A DNA stretch of 64,000 bases from Staphylococcus sp. MI 10-1553 (GCF_010365305.1 NZ_CP048279.1:2232001-2296000), one strand, 5' to 3'; shown: positions 51,942-61,346, counted from the stretch's first letter. Notes: generated by a model not told the origin, from the sequence alone. Translations and numbers: made by a program.

Positions 51942-52262
51942 TCATTCACTGTCGTCAATGACTTTTTTTAATTTTTCTAACAAGTAAGGCACAGAATGAA
52001 ATGCATAGAGTCGCTCTGCTTCTTGATTATAGCGCATAATCATTAAAATAGGGACCGATTGAATTTCTTTTTCTTGACTCCATTCAGGGTGATAATTCAA
52101 ATCCAACTTCACAATCGGAAGCTGTGTCATTTCATTTGCGATATCAAGCATGCGTTCTGATATTTTGCATGTGCCACACATCGGTGTATACCCAAAAATC
52201 AGATGAACACTTTGATTAAAATGCTCAGATATATTGTTCGATTGCTTTGAAACACTCTTCAT
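51942..52262 (-). CDS. Thioredoxin-like protein (CxxC)
   Basis: A 106-aa protein with the active-site motif PMCGTCKIS at about 27-35 in a thioredoxin-like fold, and the cis-proline in QSVPILMI. B. subtilis YusE is similar in context. It overlaps the end of the upstream Toprim gene by 38 nt, so the true start may be a few codons further in. Electron partner unknown. Confidence 0.82.
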   Translation of the reverse strand: MKSVSKQSNNISEHFNQSVHLIFGYTPMCGTCKISERMLDIANEMTQLPIVKLDLNYHPEWSQEKEIQSVPILMIMRYNQEAERLYAFHSVPYLLEKLKKVIDDSE

Positions 52263-52620
52263 ATGAATACTTCCCTTTTACATAAAAGTCTTGCTTCACT
52301 TTAAAATCAAAATGCTGCAATACGTTTGAGAGGTAATCGCGTGGACAACGGGCAACTTCACTATATTTCGTATCAATATAGATGTCTGTACTTTCACTCA
52401 AATATGTCGTAAACCATTTGCGAATGCGACGACCTTCTGCATCTGCATCTACTAAAATGTAGACTTGTTTATCATACAGATATTCAATCATATTGTCTAA
52501 CTTTTCGATTCCCATCGTCCCATGTGTACAAACGATTTCGACAGGTTCCAACAACACCTCTTGAACACGTTTTTTATCAGATTTCCCTTCAACAACAATA
52601 ACCTTATGGATCATCGTCAT
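52225..52620 (-). CDS. Toprim-domain protein (YusF type)
   Basis: A 131-aa single Toprim domain. The conserved acidic positions are visible: VVEGKSDKKRV with the catalytic glutamate and ILVDADAEGRRIRKW with the DxD pair. Related to RNase M5 and primase Toprim domains; the family's nucleic acid substrate is unknown. Start 52620 is set by AGAAGGTGAAGACC. The gene lies between gcvH and the thioredoxin-like gene, an arrangement shared with B. subtilis yusE-F-gcvH. Confidence 0.83.
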   Translation of the reverse strand: MTMIHKVIVVEGKSDKKRVQEVLLEPVEIVCTHGTMGIEKLDNMIEYLYDKQVYILVDADAEGRRIRKWFTTYLSESTDIYIDTKYSEVARCPRDYLSNVLQHFDFKVKQDFYVKGKYSYEECFKAIEQYI

Positions 52621-52651
52621 GGTCTTCACCTTCTAAAAAATATTTGAGTAT

Positions 52652-52686
52652 AAAAAACTCCTTGATAATAAAATTACCTAGGAGTT
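52652..52686 (-). terminator. Terminator after gcvH
   Basis: GAGAACTCCT and AGGAGTTTTTT form a stem around an AT-rich loop on the minus strand, a few bases after the gcvH stop. Confidence 0.8.
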
Positions 52687-52698
52687 CTCATTTTGATA

Positions 52699-53079
52699 TT
52701 ATTCGCCAATCATTTTTTCGTAACCAGCTGCATCTAATAATGCGTCTAGTTCACTTTCATCTTTTAATTCAACTTTAACCATCCAAGCTTCCTCATATGG
52801 TGATTCGTTAACTGCTTCTGGTGAATCCTCTAAGTTTTCATTCACTGCAACGACTTTACCAGAAACTGGAGAATATAATTCAGATACTGTTTTAACAGAT
52901 TCTACACTACCAAAAGTTTCGCCTTCTGATACTTCATCATCCACTTCTGGAAGCTCAACGAAAACGATATCACCAAGTTCGCTTTGCGCAAAGTCAGTAA
53001 TACCAATGATTGCAGTATTTCCTTCAACTTTTACCCATTCATGTTCTTTTGAATATTTTAATCCACTTGGCACTGCCAC
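52699..53079 (-). CDS. gcvH: Glycine cleavage system H protein
   Basis: A 126-aa lipoyl carrier of the glycine cleavage system. The lipoylated lysine lies in [19 protein letters not shown] (K63). In staphylococci GcvH also serves as the hub from which lipoate is relayed to E2 proteins. LipA, which modifies octanoyl-GcvH, is encoded at 28-29 kb. AATAGGAGGGGATTCAAGT precedes the ATG. Confidence 0.96.
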   Translation of the reverse strand: MAVPSGLKYSKEHEWVKVEGNTAIIGITDFAQSELGDIVFVELPEVDDEVSEGETFGSVESVKTVSELYSPVSGKVVAVNENLEDSPEAVNESPYEEAWMVKVELKDESELDALLDAAGYEKMIGE

Positions 53080-53152
53080 TTGAATCCCCTCCTATTTAAT
53101 GATTACGGTTACAAGTTAATCATGACACATTGCAACGGTTCAATCAACTATT

Positions 53153-53509
53153 TTATGACACCCAAATGTCACGATAGTCAGCTTCTTTAAAACCAACAGT
53201 TACCGTATCACCCGAAACCGCAAGTGGTCTTTTCACTAACATGCCATCAGATGCGAGTAATTCTAATTTTTCTTCATCACTCATATCACCTAATCGATCT
53301 TTTAAATTCAGTTCCTTATATTTTGCACCGTGCGTGTTGAAAAATTTTTTAATATCTAAATCTGATTTCTCAATGATTTGACGAAATTCTTCTTTTGTCG
53401 GTGTATGTTGTGTAATATCAATAGGTTCAAAGCTCACGCCATTATCTGATAAAAACTTGGCTGCTTTTTTACACGTTGTGCAGTTTAGATATTGATAAAA
53501 TTTGATCAT
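53153..53509 (-). CDS. ArsC/Spx-family protein
   Basis: A 118-aa thioredoxin-fold protein of the ArsC/Spx/YusI group with the N-terminal redox pair CTTCKKA (C10 and C13). The family signature SDGMLVKRPLAV is near residues 87-98. It is not Spx itself, which is longer and lacks this exact pattern. An arsenate reductase-like or glutaredoxin-linked role is possible. GGAGG sits seven bases before the ATG at 53509. Confidence 0.83.
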   Translation of the reverse strand: MIKFYQYLNCTTCKKAAKFLSDNGVSFEPIDITQHTPTKEEFRQIIEKSDLDIKKFFNTHGAKYKELNLKDRLGDMSDEEKLELLASDGMLVKRPLAVSGDTVTVGFKEADYRDIWVS

Positions 53510-53793
53510 CATTAAACCTCCTCGTTCAAATTAATTCAAATATAACAAATTATTATTTAAAATGCTTGTATTTTTAGCATGCAAGTTTCAACATAAACAA
53601 CTTTTGCGCTATAACAAATAAATAGCAACAAATTGATTCCCATCACTGCAATTACTTTTTCAAGTTAACTTCCGACCACTTTTTCGAGCACTTTCCATAC
53701 ATCGCAAAGACTGCTCCTCGATTTGTACGGGTGACTTCTCTTATAAAATTCGTTATAATATCGTTACTTATCAGTTAAAAGGAGAGGTCTAAC

Positions 53794-54114
53794 ATGCAAA
53801 GTATTACAACTATGGATGCATTCAATCAAGTGATTCAAAGTAATGAACCTGTCATTATTAAATTCGAAGCAGGTTGGTGCCCTGACTGTAGAGCGATGGA
53901 TATGTGGATTGACCCTATCGTTGAAAAATATAACCAATATGAATGGTATGCAGTAAATCGCGACGAATTAGAAGAAGCAGCAACGCAATATGAAGTGATG
54001 GGAATTCCGAGCCTTTTAATTTTCCAAAATGGCAAAAAGCTACATCACTTACATTCTGCCAATGCTAAGTCACCTGAACAAGTCGAAAGCTATTTGGCTG
54101 AAAGTTTAGGCTAG
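53794..54114 (+). CDS. Thioredoxin family protein
   Basis: A 106-aa thioredoxin-like protein with an active site AGWCPDCRAMD (C29 and C32) and cis-proline in VMGIPSLLIF. It resembles monothiol-specific or bacillithiol-system thioredoxins (YtpP-like) rather than canonical TrxA, whose motif is WCGPC. AAAGGAGAGG precedes the ATG. Single-gene unit with its own terminator. Confidence 0.88.
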   Translation: MQSITTMDAFNQVIQSNEPVIIKFEAGWCPDCRAMDMWIDPIVEKYNQYEWYAVNRDELEEAATQYEVMGIPSLLIFQNGKKLHHLHSANAKSPEQVESYLAESLG

Positions 54115-54129
54115 TTTTCAATTTTCATA

Positions 54130-54180
54130 GGAAGAGGCCAGGAATACTTCATTGTGTCCTAGCCTCTTCCTTTATTTTTT
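54130..54180 (+). terminator. Terminator after the thioredoxin-like gene
   Basis: GGAAGAGGCCAGGA pairs with TCCTAGCCTCTTCC, followed by TTTATTTTTT. Confidence 0.9.
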
Positions 54181-54245
54181 AATATCCAAGTCCTTCACAT
54201 CGATTGAAGATGCAGCCTCAACAATGTAAAGCGATACAGTCCCTT

Positions 54246-54791
54246 TTAAAACTCTGTAATCATCGCTTTATTTTTACGCGGTACTTTACGAAAATTGTCT
54301 TCTTCTTCTAAATCTGTTAAGTATAAAAATCCGATTAACTTTTCGTCTGGACCCACACCAAACGCCGCACGTACTTTAGGTTTAAAAATATATTCCGGCG
54401 TTTTCCAACATGTCCCGATACCTTTTTCATACAGTAATAAGAGCAGGTTTTGCGCAAAAGCACCGACTGCAAGATAGTTTTCATTTTCTTCACGTTGTCT
54501 TGCATCACATTTCATCACAATCGCAAGAAAGCTACCTAAGTTCGTTACTGCATCGTAATGACTTTGTTGTTTTTCTTGATCTCTTGGAAAGGCATAACGT
54601 GACACTTCACGACTCATTTCGCCAAGCTTATGTTTTGGTACATACACAACACGCCAAGGTTCTCGCATACCATGATTGGGTGCGTCTGCCGCTTCATAGA
54701 TCGCCTCTTTTAAAGCTGACTCATCTATATGCATATCTCTTTTGAACTTCTTTATACTTCTTCTTGATTTAATCGCTTCTTGAAGTTCCAT
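54246..54791 (-). CDS. Nitroreductase-family FMN oxidoreductase
   Basis: A 181-aa NAD(P)H nitroreductase-like flavoprotein: RRSIKKFK at 10-17 (FMN phosphate contact), APNHGMREPWRVV (about 37-49) and a GIGTCWKTP segment near 121-129. Small members of this family reduce nitro compounds, quinones or free flavins. A perfect Fur-type palindrome 20 nt upstream of the start suggests iron repression, so a role in iron release or flavin reduction is an attractive inference. Confidence 0.87.
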   Translation of the reverse strand: MELQEAIKSRRSIKKFKRDMHIDESALKEAIYEAADAPNHGMREPWRVVYVPKHKLGEMSREVSRYAFPRDQEKQQSHYDAVTNLGSFLAIVMKCDARQREENENYLAVGAFAQNLLLLLYEKGIGTCWKTPEYIFKPKVRAAFGVGPDEKLIGFLYLTDLEEEDNFRKVPRKNKAMITEF

Positions 54792-54810
54792 TACTATCTA
54801 CCCCTCTATT

Positions 54811-54829
54811 ATTGATAATCATTATCAAT
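54811..54829. promoter_or_regulatory. Fur-type operator upstream of the nitroreductase gene
   Basis: ATTGATAATCATTATCAAT is a perfect 9-1-9 palindrome equal to the classic Fur box core (GATAATNATTATC). It lies 20 nt before the nitroreductase start and 17 nt past the aroD stop. A PerR or Zur site would differ at several of these positions. Confidence 0.8.
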
Positions 54830-54845
54830 TATAAACGACAGTATT

Positions 54846-55571
54846 TTAACTTTCAAATATACTGTATAGCGGCAATACTTGTGCTAACGTTTGTACATGA
54901 AGTTGACCTGGTGCGATACTGTCAGACAATGCACCATAAGACAACGCGCCACCGAACGTGTTTTGTGCCGTTCTAGAAATAAGTCCGAGTTGCCCCATCG
55001 AAATCCCAGTCACCCATTGTTGTAATGCTTCATTTGCCTCACTCAATGCTTGTAACAATGTTAATACATCTTGTTGTGTCTTAGGCATCACCGCAATTTT
55101 TAAATGGTTGGCACCCAGTTTCGACATATGATAATACGTCTTCTTAAGCACCTCTATCGTAGGTGTCTTTTCAAAATTATGATAAGAAGCAATCGACACT
55201 TTCCCTCCTTGATGAATGGCTTCAACCACTTGACCACGGTCATCTTGATTGGGCTCCCATTCAATATCAATGAAATCGATCTTGTCTAATGTGGCTAACT
55301 GACGCAATAACTGCAAATACGCATCCGTTGATAATGTGCCCTTGCCTCCTTGTTGAGACGTTCGATACGTCACAAGCAATTCAAATGTAACCGGAAGTGC
55401 GACAATTTGTTGAATCATCTCTTTAATGATTGCTATTTCACAATTGGATATCCCGTCGATGCGCAACTCAAGAATATCGAAGTCATTCGCGTAACTTTCG
55501 ATATGGTGCAATTCTTCAGTCGTCAACGTAGGGTTTAAAGGCATTAAGCTCGCAACAATTTGTGTTTTCAA
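54846..55571 (-). CDS. aroD: Type I 3-dehydroquinate dehydratase
   Basis: A 241-aa shikimate-pathway enzyme forming a Schiff base with dehydroquinate. The catalytic histidine is in IASYHNFEKTP and the lysine in GANHLKIAVMPK; the N-terminal ELRIDGISN is also typical, and the C-terminal GALSYGALSDSIAPGQL is the phosphate-binding end. Length matches S. aureus AroD. It follows the dehydrogenase gene by 21 nt. Confidence 0.94.
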   Translation of the reverse strand: MKTQIVASLMPLNPTLTTEELHHIESYANDFDILELRIDGISNCEIAIIKEMIQQIVALPVTFELLVTYRTSQQGGKGTLSTDAYLQLLRQLATLDKIDFIDIEWEPNQDDRGQVVEAIHQGGKVSIASYHNFEKTPTIEVLKKTYYHMSKLGANHLKIAVMPKTQQDVLTLLQALSEANEALQQWVTGISMGQLGLISRTAQNTFGGALSYGALSDSIAPGQLHVQTLAQVLPLYSIFES

Positions 55572-55592
55572 CTCTGTTTCACCTTTTTCTCT

Positions 55593-56597
55593 TTATGGAT
55601 TAACAATATTTTCTGCTTGTCGAGTACGAATAAATGATAAAACATCATCTAATGGAATATCGACTAAGTTTTTCACAGCCTCATCAGTATAAAATGCGAC
55701 ATGCGGTGAGAGCAATACTTTTTCATGATTCAATAGTGCCTTTAAAGTCTCATCCTCTAATTCACGGCCACCCCAGTCATGTCTGAAGTAAGCCCCTTCA
55801 TTTTCATACGTATCAATGGCAACCCCTGCGACATGACCCGCTTCTAAACTGCGGATTAACGCTTTCGTGTCCACTACACTACCACGTGCGGCATTAATGA
55901 GTAATAATCCCGGTTTCGCTTGTTTTAAAACCGCTTCATTAATTAAATAATGATTTCCTTTAGAACCAGGAATATGAAGCGTCAATACGTCTACTTGTGA
56001 AATAAGTGTTTCGAGACTGTCTACATATGTAACGATATCCTTTAGCGCTTCATCCGGTGCAATATCATAGGCTAAAACTTCTGAACCAAACCCTTTAAAT
56101 ATTTTGGCTGCACGACTTCCAATACGTCCGGTGCCTAACACACCAATTTTTAATGATTCCACCGTACGACCTTGTAGATTTAAATTCCACGTAAAATCAT
56201 TTTGAGCCATGTTGCGGTCAATTTGTGCCGTATGTCTCACTAACTCTAACGTACGTGTCACAGCGAATTCAGCAATCGATTGTGGCGAATAACTTGGTAC
56301 ATTACTAATTTTAACATTTTCAAGATTTGCCGCCTCTAAATCAAACTGATCGTATCCTGCCGAACGTTGAGCGATATGAAAAATCCCATTTTCTGCAATC
56401 TCTTTATAAAATCGACTGTCAAATGGCGTCGTTTGTGAAATGGAAATACCATCTACATCCGCCAATTGTGTTAAATATGACTCATCTAGTTGCGCTTCAA
56501 TCAATGTCACCTCAACTTCATCTTGATGAGCTGCTTTCCATTGTTCTAACGCTGGTAACTCGTCTTCCCTTACATCAAATACTAAAATTTTTGTCAT
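55593..56597 (-). CDS. ldhD: D-lactate dehydrogenase (D-2-hydroxyacid dehydrogenase)
   Basis: A 334-aa NAD-dependent enzyme reducing pyruvate to D-lactate. It resembles S. aureus Ddh/LdhD throughout: IAQRSAGYDQFDLEAA (about 75-90), NVPSYSPQSIAEFAV, NAD site GVLGTGRIGSRAAKIFKGFG (about 148-167), catalytic arginine in NAARGSVVD, glutamate in DTYENEGAYF and histidine in LSPHVAFYTDEAV. Other 2-keto acids may also be substrates. Confidence 0.9.
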   Translation of the reverse strand: MTKILVFDVREDELPALEQWKAAHQDEVEVTLIEAQLDESYLTQLADVDGISISQTTPFDSRFYKEIAENGIFHIAQRSAGYDQFDLEAANLENVKISNVPSYSPQSIAEFAVTRTLELVRHTAQIDRNMAQNDFTWNLNLQGRTVESLKIGVLGTGRIGSRAAKIFKGFGSEVLAYDIAPDEALKDIVTYVDSLETLISQVDVLTLHIPGSKGNHYLINEAVLKQAKPGLLLINAARGSVVDTKALIRSLEAGHVAGVAIDTYENEGAYFRHDWGGRELEDETLKALLNHEKVLLSPHVAFYTDEAVKNLVDIPLDDVLSFIRTRQAENIVNP

Positions 56598-56744
56598 TGT
56601 TCATTCCTCCCACTGCAAATGTCAGTTAATTCTGAATAAAATAACTATATCCTATTCTATTTGTCTTGAAAAGGTGTGATGATTAAAAACTATTTCATCG
56701 GGTAAATAATAGCATGAAGTATTACAAACAAGGAGGCATTCATA

Positions 56745-57164
56745 ATGGGTATTATTTATCAAACAACTGCAACAAACACTGGCGGACGTAAAGGTCACGT
56801 CCAAACAGATGACAATAAATTAGAATTTAGATTAGCACCACCAGATAACGCAAAAGAGGACGAAACAAATCCTGAGCAATTATTTGCGACTGGTTATGCG
56901 TCGTGCTTTAATGGAGCTTTTGATTTAATTTTAAAACGTAATGGTTTCCGTAAAGCTGAACCAGTTGTTGATTTAACAGTGAAATTAATGGACGATCCTA
57001 ATTCTGAAAGTCCAATGTTAGGTGTAAACATTCAAGCAAGAGTTAAAAATATGTCACAAGAAGATGCAGAGAAATGCTTAGAGGAAGCACATGCATTCTG
57101 TCCATATTCAAAAGCAACAAATGGCAATATTGAATTTAATATGAATGTGACAGTTGAAGATTAA
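56745..57164 (+). CDS. ohr: Organic hydroperoxide resistance protein (Ohr/OsmC family)
   Basis: A 139-aa thiol peroxidase that reduces organic hydroperoxides. The two redox cysteines are in [10 protein letters not shown] (about 54) and [10 protein letters not shown] (about 118), which fits Ohr better than OsmC. AAGGAGGCATTCATA precedes the ATG. No MarR-type OhrR gene is next to it. Confidence 0.93.
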   Translation: MGIIYQTTATNTGGRKGHVQTDDNKLEFRLAPPDNAKEDETNPEQLFATGYASCFNGAFDLILKRNGFRKAEPVVDLTVKLMDDPNSESPMLGVNIQARVKNMSQEDAEKCLEEAHAFCPYSKATNGNIEFNMNVTVED

Positions 57165-57594
57165 ATCGTTTTCTTAATATATCAATAAAGGATTGCTAGG
57201 TAGAATCTCAATTCCCGAGGCATTGTCGTCTCACAAATCGAGACTCAGCCAGCAATCACCAAGAGCAATGCTACTTTCATAGTGGGATTGCTCTTTTCAT
57301 TACGATAAATGGTGCATCAAGTCATTCACATACGTCATTGTTGTTGATGTTATATCGAATTCTATTTACTCATTTATGTCATATTTTTAACTTGCCCTGC
57401 TTATTAACACTATTTTTAAACACGACACGATATGGATATAGATTTAAAGCTATATTTTAATAATGATAAACGGCATTCTTTTTATAAATGTATTTTTTAA
57501 ATTCAGAAGATTCTTAAATAACGTTGAATTTACAATTTTATTTGTTTATGATTAATAGTGAGATATCGGATTGAAGTAAACTGGAGGTGGCACA
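57165..57594. other. Spacer between ohr and the GNAT gene
   Basis: Holds two hairpins after ohr: TTGCTAGGTAGAATCTC and GAGACTCAGCCAGCAA at about 57194-57256, then the terminator listed next. The part from 57300 to 57594 is AT-rich; the last 60 nt probably carry the GNAT promoter. No gene seen. Confidence 0.45.
57261..57298 (+). terminator. Terminator downstream of ohr
   Basis: AAGAGCAATGC pairs with GGATTGCTCTT, with TTTTC after it. Confidence 0.75.
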
Positions 57595-58083
57595 ATGATA
57601 AAAATATTGACACGCAACGATTTGAGTCAATTTAAGCAACTCATCAACGACGTGCAACTCATCGAAACAAATCCCAATCATTATGAAATTGAACTGACAC
57701 TTGAAGACATCGATGCTTTATTTCACCCGGATAATCAAGCACGCGCAGTTCTACTAGGTGCATTTGATGGTAACACATTAGTAGGTTTCATTCAGCTCAA
57801 CTACAATTTACAGCTTACGAAACGCCATAAAGCAGTGATTGAGCATTTATATGTTGTACCTCAATATCGAAATGAAGGGATTGCCCAACAATTATTAGAA
57901 GTCCTCATTCCCCACGCCAAAGAGAATGGCATTGAAAACATCTTCATCTCTGTAGCATCGAACAACATTGCCGCAAAAATTTTTTATGATAACTTTGGAT
58001 TCGAATTTCTAGCTTTAGAAGAAAATGCACGTAAGATTAATGGTCATTACATCGAGGATCATTGGCTCATATATAATACATAA
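57595..58083 (+). CDS. GNAT-family N-acetyltransferase
   Basis: A 162-aa acetyltransferase with the acetyl-CoA motif A VIEHLYVVPQYRNEGIAQQLLE (R/QxxGxA as RNEGIA near 95) and motif B VASNNIAAKIFYDNFGFE. The substrate (an amine on a small molecule or protein) cannot be inferred. TGGAGGTGGCACA precedes the ATG. Probably co-transcribed with the next gene, 10 nt away. Confidence 0.87.
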   Translation: MIKILTRNDLSQFKQLINDVQLIETNPNHYEIELTLEDIDALFHPDNQARAVLLGAFDGNTLVGFIQLNYNLQLTKRHKAVIEHLYVVPQYRNEGIAQQLLEVLIPHAKENGIENIFISVASNNIAAKIFYDNFGFEFLALEENARKINGHYIEDHWLIYNT

Positions 58084-58093
58084 GAGGTGCAAA

Positions 58094-58465
58094 ATGAAAG
58101 AAACGACGAGAATTCATCATATTTGGCGTTATCAAAAATATAACGTGATGATGCGCAACTATAAAGACTATCAAACGATTCAAACATTGATTAAACAAGG
58201 TACCTCTTTTAAAACGATTGAAGTAACTATTCAAGAAATTTTAACAAACCCTATTGAACATTCCGCATTTATGAATACATTTCAACATTTGTGGGGCTAT
58301 TTCAAAAAAATCGCTACACCATCAGAAAAAGAAAGGTATATCACTTTACTCAAGCAACTTGACATGCAAGCAGCGACATATGACACGTGTATCCAATTTA
58401 TCCAGCACCTTACCCTGAAATATGAACAACCTTATTTGCTTCAAAGTGCTATCATGAAAATATAA
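58094..58465 (+). CDS. DUF1722 (YbgA-like) protein
   Basis: A 123-aa protein with the DUF1722 pattern HIWRYQKYNVMMRNYKDY followed by helices (MNTFQHLWGYFKKIATPSEK). The domain is found alone or with DUF523 and is linked, in other bacteria, to DNA repair or photolyase genes; its activity is unknown. Start 58094 follows AAGAGGTG; the longer frame upstream lies inside the GNAT gene. Confidence 0.82.
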   Translation: MKETTRIHHIWRYQKYNVMMRNYKDYQTIQTLIKQGTSFKTIEVTIQEILTNPIEHSAFMNTFQHLWGYFKKIATPSEKERYITLLKQLDMQAATYDTCIQFIQHLTLKYEQPYLLQSAIMKI

Positions 58466-58469
58466 TAAG

Positions 58470-58511
58470 AAACGCAACGAACCTTATATAATGAGATTCA
58501 TTGCGTTTTTA
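58470..58511. terminator. Bidirectional terminator between convergent genes
   Basis: AAACGCAACGAA pairs with TTCATTGCGTTT around an AT-rich loop, with T runs on both strands. Confidence 0.85.
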
Positions 58512-58521
58512 TTGAGTTGAT

Positions 58522-59745
58522 TTATGGCGATTTCGGTACTGGCACTGTGACACCAGGCTGATTGATAATCGCCCCTTGATTTAAAATATTAAAATAAATA
58601 TGTTTGATACATTCTTCATTGTTGTTCGGTTTTGGTTGTTCGTTATTCGTCGCTAACACAATAATGTACTTATCATTAAAGTAGGTCGTAAAAATTTGAC
58701 CAAAGAAAATACCATTAATGCGATTAAAATTATTGTATACATAAAATCCATAACGATATTTTTCGGGGTAACGTTGCGTCAACAATTCATGTAAATATGG
58801 GAAAGTGACTTTTTCAGGCAGTACGCGATTCGTTTGTAACTTTCTGACTAAAACGCCCATATCATGCGCTGACATATATAAATTTCCTGCACCATAATAT
58901 TGATCTAAATAGTGAGGCTTTTGGTAAACTAAACTTTGTGTCTTTTTGTCGAATCGATAACCTTTTGCCATATCCGCTTCATAACGTGGATCATTAAAGA
59001 AAGCAGAGTGCATCAGTTTAAAAGGATTCCCAATATAACGATAATAATTTTGAACATAGGATTGCCCTGTTACATTTTCGATGACCTTCGCAAGCACCAG
59101 ATAATTGGCATCATTGTATAAATGCTTATGATAAAAATTAGAGTCAATGCCTCGCGCTTCAATGGCTTTAATTGCACCATCTAAATCAGAAATATCATCT
59201 GAACCTTGGTATTTGTACAAACCACTTTGATGTCGCAATAAATCTTGAATCGTAATATCTTGCGGTAATTGAAAATCAGGGATGTACTTAGTTACAGAAT
59301 CTTCAACATGGATTTTATTTTCAATTTCCAACTTTTTAACAATCATTCCCGTTAAAAACTTTTGGGCAGATCCAATCAAATAAATCGTATTCGGACTATT
59401 TCTCTTTTGGCTTTCAAAATCTTGATAGCCGTATCCCTTATCCATTTTTAACTTGCCATCTTCAAACACGGCTATCGTTCCGTTGAATTGTACACTTTGT
59501 AAATATTGATCAATCGTTTTGTATACAGGATTTTGTTGATCAGCGACCGTCTTAAGGGGTTGAATTTCCTCTGTTTTCTCAGGCGTATGTTGCTTTTGAT
59601 GTTGCGCCCTATCCTCTAACGTGAATTGGTCCTCTTCATTCAAAAGTTTAAACTGATGATATAAATAAAAACCACTTGCGAATATGACAATAATAGTGAC
59701 ACTTATGATGAAATAAGTGAGTCGAGATATTTTTCTTTTGTTCAC
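58522..59745 (-). CDS. fmtA: FmtA, teichoic acid D-Ala esterase / penicillin-recognising protein
   Basis: A 407-aa membrane-anchored serine hydrolase (span at about 9-30), matching S. aureus FmtA along its length. FmtA removes D-alanine from teichoic acids, binds beta-lactams weakly and affects methicillin resistance. Key residues are visible: the SxxK in LIGSAQKFLTG (near 128), and YND in HLYNDANYLVLAKV, the YxD that replaces the usual YxN in FmtA. The acyl region YYGAGNLYMSAHDMG is also typical. Single-gene unit. Confidence 0.92.
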   Translation of the reverse strand: MNKRKISRLTYFIISVTIIVIFASGFYLYHQFKLLNEEDQFTLEDRAQHQKQHTPEKTEEIQPLKTVADQQNPVYKTIDQYLQSVQFNGTIAVFEDGKLKMDKGYGYQDFESQKRNSPNTIYLIGSAQKFLTGMIVKKLEIENKIHVEDSVTKYIPDFQLPQDITIQDLLRHQSGLYKYQGSDDISDLDGAIKAIEARGIDSNFYHKHLYNDANYLVLAKVIENVTGQSYVQNYYRYIGNPFKLMHSAFFNDPRYEADMAKGYRFDKKTQSLVYQKPHYLDQYYGAGNLYMSAHDMGVLVRKLQTNRVLPEKVTFPYLHELLTQRYPEKYRYGFYVYNNFNRINGIFFGQIFTTYFNDKYIIVLATNNEQPKPNNNEECIKHIYFNILNQGAIINQPGVTVPVPKSP

Positions 59746-60324
59746 ATTTGTTCTACTCCTCTATCATTCTCCACCTTTCCCTATTCATTAACTGAAGCGT
59801 TAATCACTAAAGGTATCATCAAATTAGGAGAATTGAAGTGTTGATGTAATACTTCGCTGTTTAATGATATGTCCCTATATTGACACATTTGAGCAATTGT
59901 ATTGTATAGAGTGTACCATGAAATATATCTATTTTAAAAATGATTATATATTTTTATCGTACAACGCTATTGTGAAATCATAAACTTGTGATGACTTTAC
60001 ATAAACCCTACATCTTTCAAGCAATAGATGTCGTTATTTAGGTCATAATACGCCTTTAATTTTGAGTGACTTAAATCATTTCAAGCGCACTTCAATCCCT
60101 CATATTGTGACTTGCAAATATAAGAAGCGCAATATATTATTGTTGTAAATATTCCAGTCGCCTTAAGCCCCCATTCAATCAACCTACATTTATCTCAAGC
60201 CTTTTATTGACTACATTTTAAACTCATTTTTCCAAATCATACGACAAGTTGCAGCTACTATTTTTCAAGCCAATACGCCCCGCATAAGCAAATCACAACG
60301 AAACATTAATAAAGGAGAATGACT
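59746..60324. other. AT-rich intergenic region upstream of fmtA
   Basis: About 580 nt, the start of the accessory end of the window. I see no gene or repeat. A promoter for fmtA is expected within the first 100 nt. Confidence 0.45.
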
Positions 60325-60548
60325 ATGGAAAAAGAAATATACGAACAATTAATGCGTAATATAAAGGTCTTCAAAAAAATATTATAAACTTACTCAGTGT
60401 TGGAGAGCAAATTCAGCACCATTTGATTCATATACACGAAATACAAAATATTGAACTGATGAACGAGATGATAGATGCTCTAGATTTTTTTATGGATTAT
60501 ACTAAAAGAAAAAATGACAATATCATCATCAAGCCAAAATCACTTTAA
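60325..60548 (+). pseudogene. Small helical protein gene, frameshifted, upstream of the DUF1828 gene
   Basis: From ATG 60325 (after AAAGGAG) the frame gives MEKEIYEQLMRNIK and stops after 20 codons. Adding one A to the run at 60363-60365 restores a product of about 74 aa ending with NELMIDALDFFMDYTKR-type helical sequence (GLQKNIINLLSVGEQIQHHL then HEIQNIELMNEMIDALDFF) up to the TAA at 60546. It ends 23 nt before the DUF1828/1829 start, so the two form one unit. No family recognised. Confidence 0.6.
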
Positions 60549-60570
60549 AGCAGAAAGGAGTGAATTATAT

Positions 60571-61346
60571 ATGGAAATGATTGAACAAAAAATGAATGAA
60601 TATTTTAAATGGTTGAAACAAAATTACAAATACAAAGAATTAGAAGATTCAACAGAAATATCGACACCGTTTATCAACCATTTAAATGATTATATTAGAA
60701 TATATCTTGAGGTATTGCCTAATAACGACATTCGATTATCTGACGACAGTTTAACGATGAATGAAATCGAGCTCGCAGGCATTGATGTACATACAAAAGC
60801 CAGAAGTAGACTCATCCCAAATGTGTTAAACCAATTTAACCTCGTTTTAGTTGGAGAAGAAATTGTCGCTCTTGTCAAAAATGATAGTTTCGCTCAATCA
60901 AAACACAACTTGATACAAGGGATTATAATAATATGTGATTTAACATTCACGACAAAGTCAAATGTGTCGCGTCTCTTTTATGAAGAGGTATTTGATTTTT
61001 TATACAGCGAAGAGATTCTAGGTTCAGCAAAAGTTTCAGTTTCAGGAGAATCAGGAATCAAATATTTCGTTGATTTCATTTTGCCAGGAACAAAATCTCA
61101 GCCTGAAAAACTAATTAATTTTGCGAATCGTCTCGATTTCAATAAAGTTACGAATGATGCATTCATGTTTAGAGATGTTAAACATCATAGACTTCATAGA
61201 AACGGACTAACCCTCAAATGTTCATCGTCGCAAATGACGTTGAGTATCCAATTCCAGCTAAAGCTCGCCAAACAGCAGAACATGAACATCTCTCAATATT
61301 AAACTGGTCAGATAAAGATAGGATAAAAGCCATTTTGACACAGTAA
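60571..61346 (+). pseudogene. DUF1828/DUF1829 protein, frameshifted near the C-terminus
   Basis: About 257 aa if repaired. DUF1828 occupies about residues 10-100 (EISTPFINHLNDYIRIYLE, IRLSDDSLTMNEIELAGID) and DUF1829 about 120-240 (GIKYFVDFILPGTKSQPEKLINF). One A is missing at 61208-61210; with it the protein continues NGLNPQMFIVANDVEYPIPA and ends at 61346. As written the frame ends at 61302 with an unrelated tail. Start 61 codons matter little: AGAAAGGAGTG fixes the ATG at 60571. The function of these domains is unknown; they occur in phage-like and accessory regions. Confidence 0.75.
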
